Shown piece by piece: positions 62,733 through 64,000 of a stretch of DNA of 64,000 bases (the stretch's first letter is position 1; the number at the start of each line of letters is the position of its first letter). A model generated the notes under the pieces. It saw only the letters and a program-made list of their open reading frames with translations. It was not told where the DNA came from and did no database searches. Origin of the DNA: an uncultured Bacteroidota bacterium (lineage in GTDB: Bacteria > Bacteroidota > Bacteroidia > JABEUT01); the NCBI GenBank assembly GCA_903916255.1, contig CAIWVW010000007.1, positions 20,048 through 84,047 on the forward strand, given 5' to 3'. A program made the position numbers and the translations under genes.

Positions 62733-63881
62733 TTACTTATACAAAACCTTTGGTGGCAAAGGTTTTGACTTTATTGCCGGAGCGGGAGCAGGTGGCGCGC
62801 CTGTATATATTTTCCGCACTCGTGCATTTCCCAAATCAGCTATGTATATGTTGCCTTTTTTGTCGGTTACAATATCAAACGGATAGCTTAACTGCGCCTT
62901 TTCGGCAGGGCCGCCGTCGCCGCTGAAGCCATTGTCAACTGTTCCGGCAAGGACCTCCATGCGTTTTGTCGCAATAAAAACTTCGCGCACCACACCATCT
63001 CCAGGGTCGGCAATATATACGTTGCCCGCTGCATCGGTCGAAACTCCCGAAGGATTAAAAAGGCGGGTAGTATCGGCGCGGCCTTCAAAGCCATTGAAGC
63101 CTGAGTCGTGCGTACCTGCAAAGGTGCTGATGATGCCATTTGTATTTACTTTGCGGATAACATTGTTTTTAAAATCGGCTATGTACATATTGCCGCTTTT
63201 GTCAACTGCAACGCCTGTCGGGCTGTTTAGTTGGGCATTATTAGCCTGGCCTCCATTGCCTGAGTAGCCTGCTTTATGGTTACCCGCAACCGTAGTAATC
63301 ATGCCGCTTTGGGCATCTACCTTACGGATTACATGGTTGCTCTGGTCGGCGATATAAATATTCAGGTTTTTATCCAGCGCAATACCCACAGGATAGCGCA
63401 GCCTTGCCCTGGTAGCCTTACCGCTGTCGCCGGAATAACCTTCATAGCCGCTTCCTGCAATAGTGCTTATTCGGTTTGTTTTAGCTTCTATTTTACGGAT
63501 AACCGCATTTCCGGCATCTGAGAAATAAATATTGCGCAGCGAATCTACACGGATGCCGATAGGGTAGGAGCATTCCGCCTTTACAGCCTTTCCGGTATCG
63601 ATATATCCTGCTTTTCCATCGCCGCAAATAGTGGCAATTATTCCATTGCGTTTATATACTTTTCTTATTCGGTTATTTTGCGAGTCGGCTATATAAACAT
63701 TGCCGGAATCATCCACCGCAACTCCGCCATTTTGGTTTAATTGAGCCATAGTAGCTTTTACGCCATCCTTATCATACCCTGCTTTTCCGGAACCTGCAAT
63801 GGTGGTTATAAGAGATGTTTGTGCAAAAAGAGTTGAAAGTGAAAAGTGTAAAGTTAAAAGCAAGAAGGTAGGTTTTTTCAT
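62733..63881 (-). CDS. NHL-repeat exported protein without sorting domain
   Basis: 382 residues. Signal peptide MKKPTFLLLTLHFSLSTLFA. Six NHL blades follow (GGVAVDDSGNVYIADSQNNR, GIISTFAGTHDSGFNGFEGR, GSGYEGYSGDSGKATRARLR and others), related to the blades of the 56.7-kb protein. The C-terminus ends in a Pro-rich AGAPPAPAPAIKSKPLPPKV with no T9SS domain, so it may stay in the periplasm or leave another way. The signal-peptide codons are a copy of the AAAGT-type repeat. Confidence 0.88.
   Translation of the reverse strand: MKKPTFLLLTLHFSLSTLFAQTSLITTIAGSGKAGYDKDGVKATMAQLNQNGGVAVDDSGNVYIADSQNNRIRKVYKRNGIIATICGDGKAGYIDTGKAVKAECSYPIGIRVDSLRNIYFSDAGNAVIRKIEAKTNRISTIAGSGYEGYSGDSGKATRARLRYPVGIALDKNLNIYIADQSNHVIRKVDAQSGMITTVAGNHKAGYSGNGGQANNAQLNSPTGVAVDKSGNMYIADFKNNVIRKVNTNGIISTFAGTHDSGFNGFEGRADTTRLFNPSGVSTDAAGNVYIADPGDGVVREVFIATKRMEVLAGTVDNGFSGDGGPAEKAQLSYPFDIVTDKKGNIYIADLGNARVRKIYTGAPPAPAPAIKSKPLPPKVLYK
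63828..63862. repeat. AAAGT-type dispersed repeat encoding the NHL protein's signal peptide
   Basis: Plus strand: AGAGTTGAAAGTGAAAAGTG then TAAAGTTAAAAGC. It is the inverse orientation, relative to the gene, of the copy in the DUF5683 gene. Here it codes for the hydrophobic LLLTLHFSLSTL stretch. Confidence 0.6.
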
Positions 63882-64000
63882 AGACGAGGATAGATTTTAA
63901 TACTACAAAGTAAGGGAAATAAATGGAACTGAGATTCCCCATTTCACTTCGTTGCATTCGGAATGAAAAGAGCTGTATTTAAGGGGGTGAAGTTGCGGCG
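63882..64000. other. Window end, no gene seen
   Basis: 119 bases. A TTACTTTG complement (CAAAGTAA, near 63905) may serve the NHL gene. A fragment GAGATTCCCCATTTCACTTC at 63931 resembles part of the REP-like palindrome at 43981. No ORF was recognised. Confidence 0.4.

Noticed and set aside
1-64000. CRISPR arrays, tRNA, rRNA, IS elements, prophage or defence systems
   Set aside because: I looked for regularly spaced repeats, T-loop-like GTTCGAATC sequences, rRNA-like blocks and transposase or integrase motifs and saw none. Subtle cases could be missed without a search tool.

Overview
The window reads as a chromosomal segment of a free-living Bacteroidota bacterium (Chitinophagales/Sphingobacteriales-like; inferred from gene content, not from any search). 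The reasons are six secreted proteins with type IX secretion (T9SS) C-terminal sorting domains (five type A, one type B/CHU_C-like), a ParA-ParB-DUF5683 cluster, a small PurL, WbqC and other families common in this phylum, and a recurring TAnnTTTG promoter box of the Bacteroidota primary sigma factor upstream of roughly twenty genes on both strands. I saw no rRNA, tRNA, CRISPR array, IS element or prophage. About 54 protein genes are supported.

Layout. 1-2.0 kb: PadR regulator and PspC membrane protein (operon, minus, cut by the window edge). 2.1-3.5 kb: two paralogous proteins with a cysteine-rich N-terminal domain and an internal membrane or signal segment. 3.5-7.6 kb (minus): DUF5683, ParB, ParA, UPF0173 hydrolase and two small exported proteins. 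7.7-10.1 kb (plus): DedA, WbqC, glycosyltransferase. 10-13 kb: DUF4197, OsmC, an exported protein and lipoyl synthase LipA. 13-19.7 kb: two large tandem paralogous Asp-box (BNR) T9SS proteins. 19.8-25.6 kb: GAPDH, two tandem GT39-type membrane glycosyltransferases with an extra C-terminal domain, NlpC/P60 lipoprotein. 25.7-29.3 kb: PurL, collagen-like lipoprotein, Dps. 29.3-33.8 kb: two related PAS hybrid histidine kinases. 34-41.3 kb: 3-hydroxyacyl-CoA dehydrogenase, CcdC-like membrane protein, large type B T9SS protein, OsmC, ACP phosphodiesterase-like protein, YqgE, RibH, TPR protein. 41.7-50.7 kb: T9SS subtilase, RecQ, a cluster of small basic exported proteins, DUF255 thioredoxin-fold protein and a coupled exported protein. 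50.7-56.4 kb: TolC plus periplasmic adaptor without an adjacent pump, unknown exported proteins, Tat-like DOPA dioxygenase. 56.7-64 kb: NHL-repeat T9SS protein, phytanoyl-CoA dioxygenase family protein, Kelch-SprB T9SS protein, a small cysteine-containing exported protein, and an NHL-repeat protein without a sorting domain.

Much of the window is housekeeping (chromosome partitioning, lipoate, purine and riboflavin synthesis, glycolysis, iron/oxidative protection) interleaved with cell-surface and secreted genes. No clear defence or mobile system was found. The most unusual signals are: a dispersed AAAGT-type intergenic repeat that has become part of coding sequence at three gene boundaries, including two signal peptides in opposite orientations; the cysteine-rich-domain pair at 2.2-3.5 kb; the run of small basic exported proteins after recQ; tandem paralogues with islands of DNA identity; and several promoters so close to the ATG that the transcripts are probably leaderless or nearly so.
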